DNA from: Kribbella pratensis
Lineage (GTDB): Bacteria; Actinomycetota; Actinomycetes; Propionibacteriales; Kribbellaceae
Assembly (NCBI RefSeq): GCF_004366075.1
Contig: NZ_SODU01000001.1
Location: 1 to 64,000, forward strand
DNA: 64,000 bases
Direction: 5' to 3'
Under the pieces are notes generated by a model. The model saw only the letters and a list, made by a program, of their open reading frames with translations. It was not told the origin of the DNA and did not search any database. Position 1 is the first letter of the stretch; each line of letters starts with the position of its first letter. This document shows, in pieces, positions 15,940 to 24,670 of this stretch. A program made the position numbers and the translations under genes.

Positions 15940-17520
15940 TCAGTCGATCACCGTCTCGTCGACGAGGTGCGTCACCTCGCGTTTGCGGGGGAGCATCAGG
16001 GCCGGCACCAAGGTGAGGAGGACCAGGGACCACGCCACCCAGTACGTGTGCGAGAACGAGTTCGCGGCGTCCACCAGCCCGCGTCCGATGGCCGCGGGGT
16101 CCAGATGCAGCGCGGCGAGGCTCTCCGGCCGCGTGTTGGAGATGATGGCCGCCTGGGTCTCGCGGAGCCCGTCGCCGAGCCCCGGGATCTGCTGTGTGCC
16201 GGGGATGATCGGCGAGTCGTTGAGCTGGTTGGTGAGGATCACCGACATCGTCGCGACGCCGACCGACGACGCGATCTGCTGGCTGATGTTGAGCAGTGTC
16301 GAGCCGCGCGCGACCTGGGGCCCGGAGAGCGTCCGCAGTGCCGTCGTGAACAGCGGCATCATCGTGCCGCCCATCCCGAAACCCATCACGACCAGCATCG
16401 CGATGATCGCGATGTACGGCGTGGTCGCGGTGATCTGGGTCAGCCCGAACATACCGATCACGATCGCCGCGAGCCCGAACGGGACGATCCGGCCCACCGG
16501 GATCTTGTCGACCAGCCGGCCCGCGATCGGCATCGTCACCATCGCGCCGAGCCCTTGCGGCGCGACCAGGAGGCCGGCGTGCAGCGTGGACTCGCCGCGG
16601 ATCTGCTGGAAGTACGTCGGCACCAGCAGCAGCCCGCCGAAGAACGCGGCCGCGAACAGGAACATCGTGATGATCGAGATCGTGAGGTTGCGGTCGCGGA
16701 ACAGCCGGAGATCGAGCAGCGGGTGCCGCGGCCGGAACGAGTGCCAGACGAACGTCCCCATCAGCGCCACGCCGATCAGGATCGAGACCCAGACCCGCGG
16801 CGCTCCGAAGTCACCGCCCTCGGCGGGCAGCGACGAGACGCCGAACAGGAACAGCGCGAGTCCGGGCGACATCAGCACGACGCCGAGGACGTCGAGCGAC
16901 TCGGTGCGCTCCGCCGTGTCCTTGGCCAGCGCGAACCAGGCGTAGACGAGCGCGATCGCGCCGAGCGGCACGTTGATCAGGAAGATCCAGTGCCAGCTCG
17001 CCACCTGGATCAGCCAGCCGCCCAGGATCGGGCCGAGGATCGGTCCGAGCAGCATCGGTACACCGAGGATGGCCATCAGCCGGCCCATCCGGTGCGGCCC
17101 GGCCGCTCGAGTCATGATCGTCATACCGAGCGGCATCAGCATGCCGCCGCCGAGGCCCTGCAGGACCCGGAAGCCGATCAGCATGTCGATGCTCGTCGCG
17201 GTCGCGCACAGCGCGGACCCGGCGGTGAACAGGAAGATCGCCATCATGTACAGCCGCTTGGTGCCGAACCGGTCGGCGGCCCAGCCGGTCAGCGGGATCA
17301 CGGTCGCCAGCGCGAGCGTGTACGCCGTGACCGTCCAGGCGACGTGCGAATACGCGACCGGACTCTCGGGCGAGCCGAACTCGTCCTGGAAGGTCGGCAG
17401 CGCGACGTTGACCACGGTGATGTCGAGAATCGACATGATCGCGCCCAGCACCACGACGCCGGCGATCTTCAGCACCGCGGCATCGATGTGGTCGGGATAC
17501 TCGGTAGTGCTCTCGCTCAC
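15940..17520 (-). CDS. MFS drug exporter, DHA2 (EmrB/QacA) family
   Basis: 526-aa integral membrane protein of the 14-span drug:H+ antiporter 2 family. VLGAIMSILDITVVNVALPT is the characteristic first span with motif D1. LGGGMLMPLGMTIMTRAAGP and MLLGPILGPILGGWLIQVAS show the antiporter signature (motif C). It probably exports a cationic or amphiphilic compound using the proton gradient. It is transcribed alone, divergent from the CoA-transferase/LacI unit, with no dedicated regulator beside it. Confidence 0.92.
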   Translation of the reverse strand: MSESTTEYPDHIDAAVLKIAGVVVLGAIMSILDITVVNVALPTFQDEFGSPESPVAYSHVAWTVTAYTLALATVIPLTGWAADRFGTKRLYMMAIFLFTAGSALCATATSIDMLIGFRVLQGLGGGMLMPLGMTIMTRAAGPHRMGRLMAILGVPMLLGPILGPILGGWLIQVASWHWIFLINVPLGAIALVYAWFALAKDTAERTESLDVLGVVLMSPGLALFLFGVSSLPAEGGDFGAPRVWVSILIGVALMGTFVWHSFRPRHPLLDLRLFRDRNLTISIITMFLFAAAFFGGLLLVPTYFQQIRGESTLHAGLLVAPQGLGAMVTMPIAGRLVDKIPVGRIVPFGLAAIVIGMFGLTQITATTPYIAIIAMLVVMGFGMGGTMMPLFTTALRTLSGPQVARGSTLLNISQQIASSVGVATMSVILTNQLNDSPIIPGTQQIPGLGDGLRETQAAIISNTRPESLAALHLDPAAIGRGLVDAANSFSHTYWVAWSLVLLTLVPALMLPRKREVTHLVDETVID

Positions 17521-17860
17521 AGTCTGTCCCCCCTCGAACGAAACATCCCTGTGCAGACCCTACGCCCGAAACCCCACCCGAAAGCTAGCCCTTTCCCGCC
17601 GCACTACACGGTGTGTTGCCGACAGACAACGCACCGTGCCCAACCGCCTACCCCCGAGATCGACCTAGTACCTACGTTCGGACGTTTCGTTCGGTGAGAT
17701 GGATCAGGGGATGTCTAGTGGATTGGTAGACTTTGAGGTGGATCGCGTCCCGGTGGGTTTGTTGCCATCGGCCCCGTTCACCAGGCGGGACCGCGGGTGC
17801 CGGGACGCGATCCGCACGGCCCCGGATCGGTTGCTCCTGGGGTAGGGGCCGGCTTATTGT
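17521..17860. other. Divergent intergenic region with nested hairpin potential
   Basis: No gene. It contains a perfect 14-bp inverted repeat: GGATCGCGTCCCGG at 17740-17753 and its exact complement at 17800-17813, with a 46-base loop. A second pairing, CGGCCCC near 17817 with GGGGCCG near 17846, lies just upstream of the promoter. They could be transcript structures from an upstream promoter or a binding site. I do not recognise a known riboswitch. Confidence 0.5.
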
Positions 17861-17878
17861 TGCGCAAACGATTGAGCA
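17831..17878 (+). promoter_or_regulatory. Promoter and LacI operator of the CoA-transferase/lacI unit
   Basis: TTGCTC (17831-17836) and TATTGT (17855-17860) form a plausible promoter with an 18-bp spacer. TGCGCAAACGATTGAGCA at 17861-17878 follows the -10 directly. It matches the palindrome TGCTCAAACGTTTGAGCA at 16 of 18 positions. The same motif recurs twice before the sugar-transport operon at 20.2 kb. A repressor bound here would cover the transcription start. Confidence 0.7.
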
Positions 17879-17905
17879 GTTGGGTGACGGGCGAGCGGGG
17901 GATGG

Positions 17906-19135
17906 ATGCAGGCGGCGGAGCTTCCGTTGGCGGGAGTTGTGGTGCTGGACTTCAGCCAGTTCCTGGCGGGTCCGGTTGCGGCGCTGCGGCTGGCTGATCT
18001 CGGTGCGCGGGTGATCAAGATCGAGCGGCCGGTGACCGGCGAGATCGGCCGGACGCTCGCGTTCGCGGGTCGGTGGGCGGACGAGGACACGGTCTCGTTC
18101 CACGCCATGAACCGGAACAAGGAGGCGGTCGTTGCCGACCTCAAGGACCCCGGCGAGCTCGAGCAGGTCAAGAGCCTCGTCGCGCGCGCCGACGTACTGA
18201 TCCACAACTTCCGGCCGGGCGTGATGGAGCGACTCGGCCTCGACTACGCGTCGGCGCGAGCGCTGAACCCAGGGCTCGTGTACGCGGCCGCATCCGGGTA
18301 CGGCGCCGACGGACCATGGGCGAGCCGCCCGGGCCAGGACCTCCTCGCGCAGTCCGTCTCGGGTCTCACGTGGGTGAACGGCGGCGATCGCCCTGTCACA
18401 GTGGGTCTCTCGCTGGCCGACCACCTACTGAGCTGTCACCTCGCCGAGGGGGTGACCGCCCTCCTCGTCCGCAAACTGCGCACCGGCCGCGGCGGCCTGA
18501 TCGAGACAAGCCTCCTCGAAGGCATGCTGGACCTACAGTCCACCGTCCTCACAGCTCACCTCAACAACCCGCGCGCTCCGTCGGCACCTGACCGTCGCCC
18601 AGTGCCCCGCGACGCACTCACGCCTGGCCGCCTCTACGCAACAGCCGACGGCCACCTAGCGATCGCCCCGACCTCCCTCACCCATCTCCTCCAAGCCCTG
18701 ACCCACCAGCCCGTGCCATCCCACGCCACCTCACCACTCGAAGGGGCGCCGGGTGTGCTTGTGTCGGATGGGCATGGACGGGACGAGAGCTGGGTTGCGG
18801 AGCGGCTCTTGACGGGTGGTACGGCGTACTGGCTCGAGGTTCTCGGTGGGTTCGGGATCGAGTGTGCGCCGCTGCGAACGCTCGACGAGCTGATCGCGTC
18901 GCCGGAGTTCGCCGCGATCGCGATGACCCAGACCGTGGAGCGTCCGCCGGCCGAACCATGTGGTGAGTCGCTCCGGTTGACGACCACGCGAAGCCCGATC
19001 CGCATCGACGGCGCCATACTCCACAATCACCGAGCCGCACCACGTCTGGGAGCCCAGGGTCGCCTACGCGGCGGCGCCGACCCACTCGCCGAGGCCCGTG
19101 AGGGCCGTGGGGGCACAGGCCGGGGGCGTCAGTAG
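17906..19135 (+). CDS. CaiB/BaiF-type (family III) CoA-transferase
   Basis: 409 aa. The N-terminus (VVVLDFSQFLAGPVAALRLA, LGARVIKIERP) is the class III CoA-transferase signature. The catalytic Asp is probably the one in GLSLADHLLS. The family moves CoA from an acyl-CoA donor to a carboxylic acid. It is strongly similar over its length to the protein at 24.7 kb, which sits in the regulated transport operon. The last ~25 residues, rich in Gly/Arg, extend beyond the natural end and may reflect a shifted stop. It is followed after 10 bp by a lacI gene and preceded by the LacI operator, so it is probably co-induced with the operon downstream. Confidence 0.87.
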   Translation: MQAAELPLAGVVVLDFSQFLAGPVAALRLADLGARVIKIERPVTGEIGRTLAFAGRWADEDTVSFHAMNRNKEAVVADLKDPGELEQVKSLVARADVLIHNFRPGVMERLGLDYASARALNPGLVYAAASGYGADGPWASRPGQDLLAQSVSGLTWVNGGDRPVTVGLSLADHLLSCHLAEGVTALLVRKLRTGRGGLIETSLLEGMLDLQSTVLTAHLNNPRAPSAPDRRPVPRDALTPGRLYATADGHLAIAPTSLTHLLQALTHQPVPSHATSPLEGAPGVLVSDGHGRDESWVAERLLTGGTAYWLEVLGGFGIECAPLRTLDELIASPEFAAIAMTQTVERPPAEPCGESLRLTTTRSPIRIDGAILHNHRAAPRLGAQGRLRGGADPLAEAREGRGGTGRGRQ

Positions 19136-19145
19136 GGTGGGCGGT

Positions 19146-20162
19146 ATGGCCACCCTGGGAGACGTCGCCGCGCGTGCCGGCGTCTCGATTTCTGCTGTGT
19201 CCCGGGTGCTCAGCGACGCGCCGGACTCACGTGTGAGTGCGGCGACTCGCGAGCGGATCGTCGACGCGGCGCGGGAGCTGAACTACCGCCCCAACTTCGC
19301 GGGTCGCGCGCTCAAGTCCGCGCGTACGCAGGTGGTCGGTCTGGTCGTCCCCGACATCACCAACGCGCTGTTCACCGAACTCATGCACGGCGCCGAGGAC
19401 GAGGCCACCGAGCGCGGGTACACGGTTCTGCTCGGCCGCTCGGACGACGTCCGGCCAGGCGGCGAGGTCATCGCGCGCCTGATCGGCGAAGGCCGGGTCG
19501 ACGGTATGGCGCTCCAGGTCGGCGACGCGGTGCAACCCGCGGGACTGCGCGACCTGATCACCACACAGGCGCCGATCGTGCTCGTGAACTCCTCCTACCC
19601 GGGTCACGTCGGCTCGGTCACCCTCGACGACCATCGCGGCGCGCTGATCGCGACGCAGCATCTGCTCGAGCTCGGGCACGAGCGGATCGCGTTCGCCAAC
19701 GGGCTTCCGCGGTCGTTCACCGCGAAACGCCGGCGTACCGGGTACAAGCTGGCGCTCGCCACCGCCGGCCTACGGATGCCGAAGGAGTACGAGACCAGGA
19801 TCGGCTACACCGTCGACAACGGCCGTACGGCGTTGCGCCGGTTGATGGCGCTCGACCCGAAGCCGACCGGCATCGTGGTGGCGAACGTCAACGCCGCCGT
19901 CGGCCTGCTGGGGGAGGCGCGCAGGGCAGGGATCCGCGTCCCGGAGGATCTCTCCGTCGTCACCGTCCACGACTCGTGGACCGCCGAGAACACCTGGCCG
20001 CCGCTGACCGCGGTGAAGATGCAGTTCTACACCGTCGGGCGCGCCGCCGTACGCAGCGTCATCCGCCGCATCGAGACCGGCGAAACCTCCGACGAGGTCG
20101 TCACCGACCCACCCCCGGAACTCGTCGTCCGCGAGTCCACCGCCCCACCCCGCACCGCCTGA
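19146..20162 (+). CDS. LacI family repressor of the CoA-linked catabolic regulon
   Basis: 338 aa from the ATG at 19146. Helix-turn-helix MATLGDVAARAGVSISAVSR, then hinge sequence NFAGRALKSARTQVVGLVVP with the central Ala-Leu pair that inserts into CG-centred operators. The C-terminal sugar-binding-like domain contains DDHRGALIATQHLLELGHERIAF and ends with VVRESTAP. Three copies of an 18-bp CG-centred palindrome occur in this window, one before its own unit and two before the ABC operon. I infer this protein binds them and releases on binding the imported compound or an intermediate. Confidence 0.9.
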   Translation: MATLGDVAARAGVSISAVSRVLSDAPDSRVSAATRERIVDAARELNYRPNFAGRALKSARTQVVGLVVPDITNALFTELMHGAEDEATERGYTVLLGRSDDVRPGGEVIARLIGEGRVDGMALQVGDAVQPAGLRDLITTQAPIVLVNSSYPGHVGSVTLDDHRGALIATQHLLELGHERIAFANGLPRSFTAKRRRTGYKLALATAGLRMPKEYETRIGYTVDNGRTALRRLMALDPKPTGIVVANVNAAVGLLGEARRAGIRVPEDLSVVTVHDSWTAENTWPPLTAVKMQFYTVGRAAVRSVIRRIETGETSDEVVTDPPPELVVRESTAPPRTA

Positions 20163-20194
20163 CCCGCCGGCAGCTCCAGCGTGCCCGCGGACTT

Positions 20195-20279
20195 ATGCAA
20201 ACGTGTGCAAAAGTCCGTGCGCAAACGATTGACCACTTTGGGGTCTGCGGTTTAGCGTTTCTGCTCTAACGTTTGAGCA
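20195..20279 (+). promoter_or_regulatory. Promoter and tandem LacI operators of the transport/catabolic operon
   Basis: TTGACC (20230-20235) and TAGCGT (20253-20258), spacer 17, form the promoter. TGCTCTAACGTTTGAGCA at 20262-20279 sits just after the -10 and matches the palindrome TGCTCAAACGTTTGAGCA at 17 of 18 positions. TGCGCAAACGATTGACCA at 20218-20235 matches at 15 of 18 and overlaps the -35. Their centres are 44 bp apart. A weaker related palindrome (TGCAAACGTGTGCA) begins near 20196. This layout fits cooperative LacI repression. Confidence 0.72.
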
Positions 20280-20293
20280 GATGGAGTTCTTTC

Positions 20294-21631
20294 ATGAAGT
20301 CACCCGGAGTACGTCCCGGGGCAGTGCGCACTGTGGCTGTCGCGGCTGCTGCGTGTGCGATCGGTTTGCTGGCTGCTTGTGGTTCGTCGGGCGGTGGGGC
20401 GGGCGCGGATGTCGAGCAGACCGACTCCGGCGGGGCGATCACGGTGTGGGTGGATCCGCCGCGAGTGCCTGCTGCCAAGGCCTTTCAGAAGGCGCATCCT
20501 GAGATCAAGGTGACGCTGAACCAGATCGACGGGACGGTCGGCGGCAAGTCGCTGCAGCAGCAGTTCGCGCAGTTCAACCAGGCCGGCAAGGGCTGGCCGG
20601 ACGCGATCTTCTTCCCGTCCAACGACGACATCGCCTGGGCGGCGGGTGCGCAGGTCAACTTCACGGCAGACCTCACCGAGCTCGTCCCGGACGTGATCAA
20701 GGGGTACGAGGACGCCGTGATCGCGCCGTGCAAGATCGACGGCAAGATCCGCTGCCTGCGCAACGACGCCGCGCCCGACATCTTCTGGTACAACAAGGCG
20801 TTCTTCACCCAGAACGGGTACCAGGTCCCCAAGACCTGGGAGGAGTACGGCGACCTGGCGGTGCGCATCGCGAAGGAGCACCCGGGCAAGCTGAGCGGCT
20901 TCACCGGCGACGCCTATGCACCCGACCGGTACCTGTGGGCCTCCGGCTGCCCGACGAACGCCCGCAAGTCCGAGACCGAGGTACACCTCGACCTGACCGA
21001 CCAGAAGTGCGTACGAGCCAAGGAGTTGCTCGCGAAACTTGTTCAGGCGAAGGCGGTTTCGACCGTCGGGATCTTCGACGCGGACGCCGCCAAGGTCGGC
21101 AAGGACCTGGTCATGAGCCCCGGCGCCGCCTGGTGGGGCGACTACCTGTTCCGTCAGTCCTGGAAGGTCCCCGCCGGTCAGATGGCGGGCGTCGCGCCGT
21201 TGACCTGGAAGGGCGAGGACAAGCCGGCCACCGGCAACGAAGGCGGCGGACTGTGGGGCTTCTCGCGGCACATCACCGGTAAGCAACTCGAGAACACGCT
21301 GACCTTCGCGAAGTTCGTTGCCACCGACCCCAAGTGGCAGGTCGAGCTGTCGACCGGCCTTCCGGCGTACGGGCCGGTCCAGGATGCGTGGATCGCGAAG
21401 CAGTCCGAGCAGAAGTACTTCGCCGACAACGCGGGGACCTTCGCCGCGATGAAGGGCGCCAACGCGTACGTCCAGCCGGATCACTCGTACCTGCTCTACA
21501 ACACGGGCAGCGTGTGGACCGAGACGATGGCGGCCGGCCTGGCCTCGGGCAAGAGCGTTGACCAGGCCTGGACCGGGTTCAACGACGAACTTCTCAAGCA
21601 GGCCAAAGCCATGGGTTACACCGTCAAGTAG
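20294..21631 (+). CDS. ABC sugar transporter substrate-binding lipoprotein
   Basis: 445 aa. Lipoprotein signal with basic N-terminus, hydrophobic stretch and lipobox LLAAC (Cys ~29), so it should be anchored outside the membrane. The mature part is a family-1 solute-binding protein (AITVWVDPPRVPAAKAFQKA, QTDSGG linker, GGGLWGFSRH). It captures the substrate for the two permeases that follow. I start at the ATG at 20294, preceded by GGAG. No ATPase gene is in the operon, so the importer probably borrows a shared MsiK-like ATPase, as is usual in actinomycetes. First gene of the LacI-controlled operon. Confidence 0.9.
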   Translation: MKSPGVRPGAVRTVAVAAAACAIGLLAACGSSGGGAGADVEQTDSGGAITVWVDPPRVPAAKAFQKAHPEIKVTLNQIDGTVGGKSLQQQFAQFNQAGKGWPDAIFFPSNDDIAWAAGAQVNFTADLTELVPDVIKGYEDAVIAPCKIDGKIRCLRNDAAPDIFWYNKAFFTQNGYQVPKTWEEYGDLAVRIAKEHPGKLSGFTGDAYAPDRYLWASGCPTNARKSETEVHLDLTDQKCVRAKELLAKLVQAKAVSTVGIFDADAAKVGKDLVMSPGAAWWGDYLFRQSWKVPAGQMAGVAPLTWKGEDKPATGNEGGGLWGFSRHITGKQLENTLTFAKFVATDPKWQVELSTGLPAYGPVQDAWIAKQSEQKYFADNAGTFAAMKGANAYVQPDHSYLLYNTGSVWTETMAAGLASGKSVDQAWTGFNDELLKQAKAMGYTVK

Positions 21632-21669
21632 GCCGTCAAGTAGGCAGTCGAGCAGAGCAGGAGTTCCGC

Positions 21670-22635
21670 ATGACGACCGCGACGGTCGACAAGCGCAGTA
21701 CGCGTGTGCCGGTGCCGAAGACCCAGCGATCCCGCGCGACGGCGTCCCGGTCGAGTGAGACGCGCGGCGCCTGGATCCTGTTGTCGCCGTACGTCGTCCT
21801 GCTGCTCATCGGCGGCATCGTGCCGGTGGGGTACGCGATCAAGACCGCGCTGGAGAAGCCGCCGACACCGCTGGACCCGAGCACCGGGTTCGGCGGCGTC
21901 GCGAGCTTCAGGACGGTGTTCACCGACTACCGGTTCGTCGACACGTTCCAGAACGTGCTCGCGACGCTGGTGATCTGGCTGCCCATCATGATGGTCGGCA
22001 TCGTTGGCCTCGCACTGCTGATCCACGCCAGTCCGGGCCGTTTCGGTTCGGCGATGCGGTTCGTCTATTACATCCCCGGCGCGCTGGCCGGTATCGCCAA
22101 CTTCGTCCTGTGGGTGTACCTGCTGAACCCCGGGCAGTCGCCGATCGAGGGGTTCTGGCACGCGATCGGCGTCGACACGATCAAACAGGCGGTCGCGGCA
22201 CCCGGGCAGCTGCCGTTCATCCTCACCGCGATGATGTTCTTCCAAGGCGTCGGCTCCTGGATCGTCGTCGTCAACGGCGGGCTGAACGGCATCTCCGAGG
22301 ACATCTTCGAGGCGGCCGCCCTGGACGGCGCGAACGCGTGGCAGCTCGCGTGGCACGTCAAGCTCCCGATCATCCGGCCGTGGGTCGGGTACGCCGCCTT
22401 GATGAACCTCGCGTACGGGTTCCAGCTGTTCCTCGAGCCGCAGCTCCTCGACCAGGTGGCGAGCAACGCGCTGCCGGACCAGTGGACGCCGACGCAGCTC
22501 GGGTACGCGTTCGCCTTCAGCAACTACAACTTCCCGGCCGCGGCGGCGATGTCGCTGATCCTGCTCGTGATCACGCTCGGCATCGGACTGCTGATCGTGT
22601 TCCGCAGCGGGCTCTTCGGCAAGGAGGACAACTAA
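21670..22635 (+). CDS. ABC sugar transporter permease (MalF-like)
   Basis: 321 aa inner-membrane permease. A hydrophilic N-terminus precedes six predicted spans beginning at WILLSPYVVLLLIGGIVPVG. The cytoplasmic EAA loop that contacts the ATPase is seen as EDIFEAAALDGANAWQLAWH. Together with the next gene it forms the translocation channel for the substrate captured by the lipoprotein. GGAG-type ribosome site near the ATG. Confidence 0.92.
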   Translation: MTTATVDKRSTRVPVPKTQRSRATASRSSETRGAWILLSPYVVLLLIGGIVPVGYAIKTALEKPPTPLDPSTGFGGVASFRTVFTDYRFVDTFQNVLATLVIWLPIMMVGIVGLALLIHASPGRFGSAMRFVYYIPGALAGIANFVLWVYLLNPGQSPIEGFWHAIGVDTIKQAVAAPGQLPFILTAMMFFQGVGSWIVVVNGGLNGISEDIFEAAALDGANAWQLAWHVKLPIIRPWVGYAALMNLAYGFQLFLEPQLLDQVASNALPDQWTPTQLGYAFAFSNYNFPAAAAMSLILLVITLGIGLLIVFRSGLFGKEDN

Positions 22636-22636
22636 A

Positions 22637-23542
22637 GTGACTGGCATTGAGAGCTGGAGCCCCGGCAGGCTGGCCAGGGTCGTGTCGATGCTGTTCGTCG
22701 CCGCGATCTTCCTGCTGCCGATCGCCGGGTTCGTCGCGATGGCGTTCCGCTCCAACGACGGCGTGGAGGCCGGAAGCGGCGGGTTCCTCGGCCTCGGGGA
22801 CATTGCCTGGAGCAACGTCCGGTACAGCTGGTCGCAGGTCAACGGTTTCGGCCCGGAGGGCGGCCTGTTCACCCGTTGGCTGACGAACTCGCTCGTCGTG
22901 GCGGCCGGGGGAGCGATCCTGGCCGTCGTCGCGGCACTCCCGGCTGGCTACGCGATGGCGCGGCTACGGTTCCGTGCCCGCCGGGCGGTGCTCCTGATCA
23001 CCTTGGTCACGATGGTGATGCCGAACACGGTGCTGGTGATCCCGCTGTTCCTCGAGGTGAACGCGGTGGGTGCGGTCGGCGAGCTGTGGCCGGTGGCGCT
23101 GATCATGGGATTCTTCCCGTTCGGCGTGTACCTGTCCTACATCCACTACCTCACCACGATGCCGAAGGAACTCGTCGAGGCGGCCCGTCTGGACGGCCTG
23201 GGGGAGGTGTCGGTGTTCTGGTGGATCGGGCTGCGGATCTCCAAGCAGGTCGTCGTACTCGTCGCGTTCTTCGCCTTCGTCGCGAACTGGACGAACTTCC
23301 TCCTGCCGTTGGCCCTGCTGTCGTCGAACCAGAGGAACCAGACCGTGTCGATCGGTCTGCAGCAGTTGATCGGCGCGAGCCCGCTGTTCAACCCGACCGT
23401 CGCGGCCGGCCTGGACGTCAAGCTCTACATGCCGCAACTGGCGCTGGCGACGTTCATCTCGATGCTGCCGCTGCTCGCGGTCTTCCTCGGCGCCCAGCGG
23501 TTCCTCATCCGCGGCGAGACCGTCGGGGCGGTGAAAGGCTGA
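22637..23542 (+). CDS. ABC sugar transporter permease (MalG-like)
   Basis: 301 aa, GTG start one base after the stop of the preceding permease. Six predicted spans begin with RVVSMLFVAAIFLLPIAGFV. The EAA loop reads PKELVEAARLDGLGEVSVFW. It is the partner of the MalF-like permease in the import channel. Its TGA shares a base with the ATG of the following dehydrogenase (TGATG), linking import to catabolism at the translational level. Confidence 0.92.
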   Translation: MTGIESWSPGRLARVVSMLFVAAIFLLPIAGFVAMAFRSNDGVEAGSGGFLGLGDIAWSNVRYSWSQVNGFGPEGGLFTRWLTNSLVVAAGGAILAVVAALPAGYAMARLRFRARRAVLLITLVTMVMPNTVLVIPLFLEVNAVGAVGELWPVALIMGFFPFGVYLSYIHYLTTMPKELVEAARLDGLGEVSVFWWIGLRISKQVVVLVAFFAFVANWTNFLLPLALLSSNQRNQTVSIGLQQLIGASPLFNPTVAAGLDVKLYMPQLALATFISMLPLLAVFLGAQRFLIRGETVGAVKG

Positions 23543-24636
23543 TGACCGGCCTTCCGGAATTCGCGCCTCACCCCGGCTACACGCTCAACCCGCCGGCCAG
23601 GCCGCGCCCGATCGTGATCGTGGGCGCCGGCGGCATCGTCCGCGACGCCCACCTGCCCGCGTACAGCAAGGCAGGTTTCCCCGTCGCGAGCATCACCGAC
23701 CTCCAGCTCGACCGCGCACAGGCCCTCAAAGACAAGTACGGCATACCGAAGGCGTACGACGATGTCGCTGCCGCCGTCGCAGCCGCACCGGACAACGCGG
23801 TGTACGACATCGCCCTCCCGCCCGAGGCGCACGTCGACGTCCTCGAACAGCTGCCCGGCGGAGCCGCCGTACTGCTCCAGAAACCCTTGGGCAACGAGCT
23901 CGTCGAGGGCATCCGTACTCGCGAAGTGTGTCGCCGCAAGGGTCTCGTCGCGGCGGTCAACACCCAGCTCCGCTTCGCGCCGTACGTCGCGGTCGCGCGG
24001 AAGCTGATTGCCGACGGCATCATTGGCGAGCTCTACGACTTCGAGATCCGGGTCTCGGTCCGCACGCCGTGGGAGATGTTCCCGTACGTCCTCGAGCTCG
24101 ACCGGCTCGAGATCAACATGCACAGCGTCCACTACCTCGACCTGATCCGCTCCTTCCTGGGCGATCCGACGGGCGTGTCCGCGGTCACCGTGCGACACCC
24201 GGAGAAGACCCACGCCAACAGCCGCTCCGACATCGCCCTGACGTACGGCGACCGCCCGGTGCGGGTCGTCGTGTCGACGAATCACGATCACCACTTCGGT
24301 GAACGGTACGAAGAGAGCTACATCAAGTGGGAAGGCACGAAAGGCGCCGTACGCGTGCAGCTCGGGCTGCTGCTCGACTATCCGCGCGGTGGTGAGGACC
24401 GGCTCGAGCTCGTCACCGACGATCGCCTGGAGGCGGGCTGGCGGCCGGTGCCGTTCGAGGGCTCGTGGTTCCCCGACGCGTTCATCGGCTCGATGGGCGT
24501 GGTCCAGCGCTACCTGGAGGGCTCGATCCCTTCGCTGCCCACGTCGGTGGAGGACGTCTTCCGCACGATGGCGGTGGTCGAGGCGGCCTACACGTCCGCG
24601 GCACATGGTGGCGAGCCGCCGCAGTACGACGCCTGA
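23542..24636 (+). CDS. Gfo/Idh/MocA family dehydrogenase
   Basis: 364 aa. N-terminal Rossmann fold with IVIVGAGGIVRDAHLPAYS, the nucleotide loop of this family. LLQKPLGNELVEG supplies the catalytic Lys of the (E)KP motif. EINMHSVHYLDLIRSF is the usual substrate-site helix with conserved His. Members oxidise sugars, inositols or sugar derivatives with NAD(P)+. In this operon it most likely performs the first oxidation of the imported compound, giving an acid or lactone. Start codon overlaps the permease stop. Confidence 0.9.
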   Translation: MTGLPEFAPHPGYTLNPPARPRPIVIVGAGGIVRDAHLPAYSKAGFPVASITDLQLDRAQALKDKYGIPKAYDDVAAAVAAAPDNAVYDIALPPEAHVDVLEQLPGGAAVLLQKPLGNELVEGIRTREVCRRKGLVAAVNTQLRFAPYVAVARKLIADGIIGELYDFEIRVSVRTPWEMFPYVLELDRLEINMHSVHYLDLIRSFLGDPTGVSAVTVRHPEKTHANSRSDIALTYGDRPVRVVVSTNHDHHFGERYEESYIKWEGTKGAVRVQLGLLLDYPRGGEDRLELVTDDRLEAGWRPVPFEGSWFPDAFIGSMGVVQRYLEGSIPSLPTSVEDVFRTMAVVEAAYTSAAHGGEPPQYDA

Positions 24637-24670
24637 TCGATCAGAGAGGAACAGCGATGGGGACCGAGTG

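Noticed and set aside
17740..17813. Riboswitch interpretation of the upstream hairpins
   Set aside because: No match to any known riboswitch core, and the supported promoter starts downstream of them.
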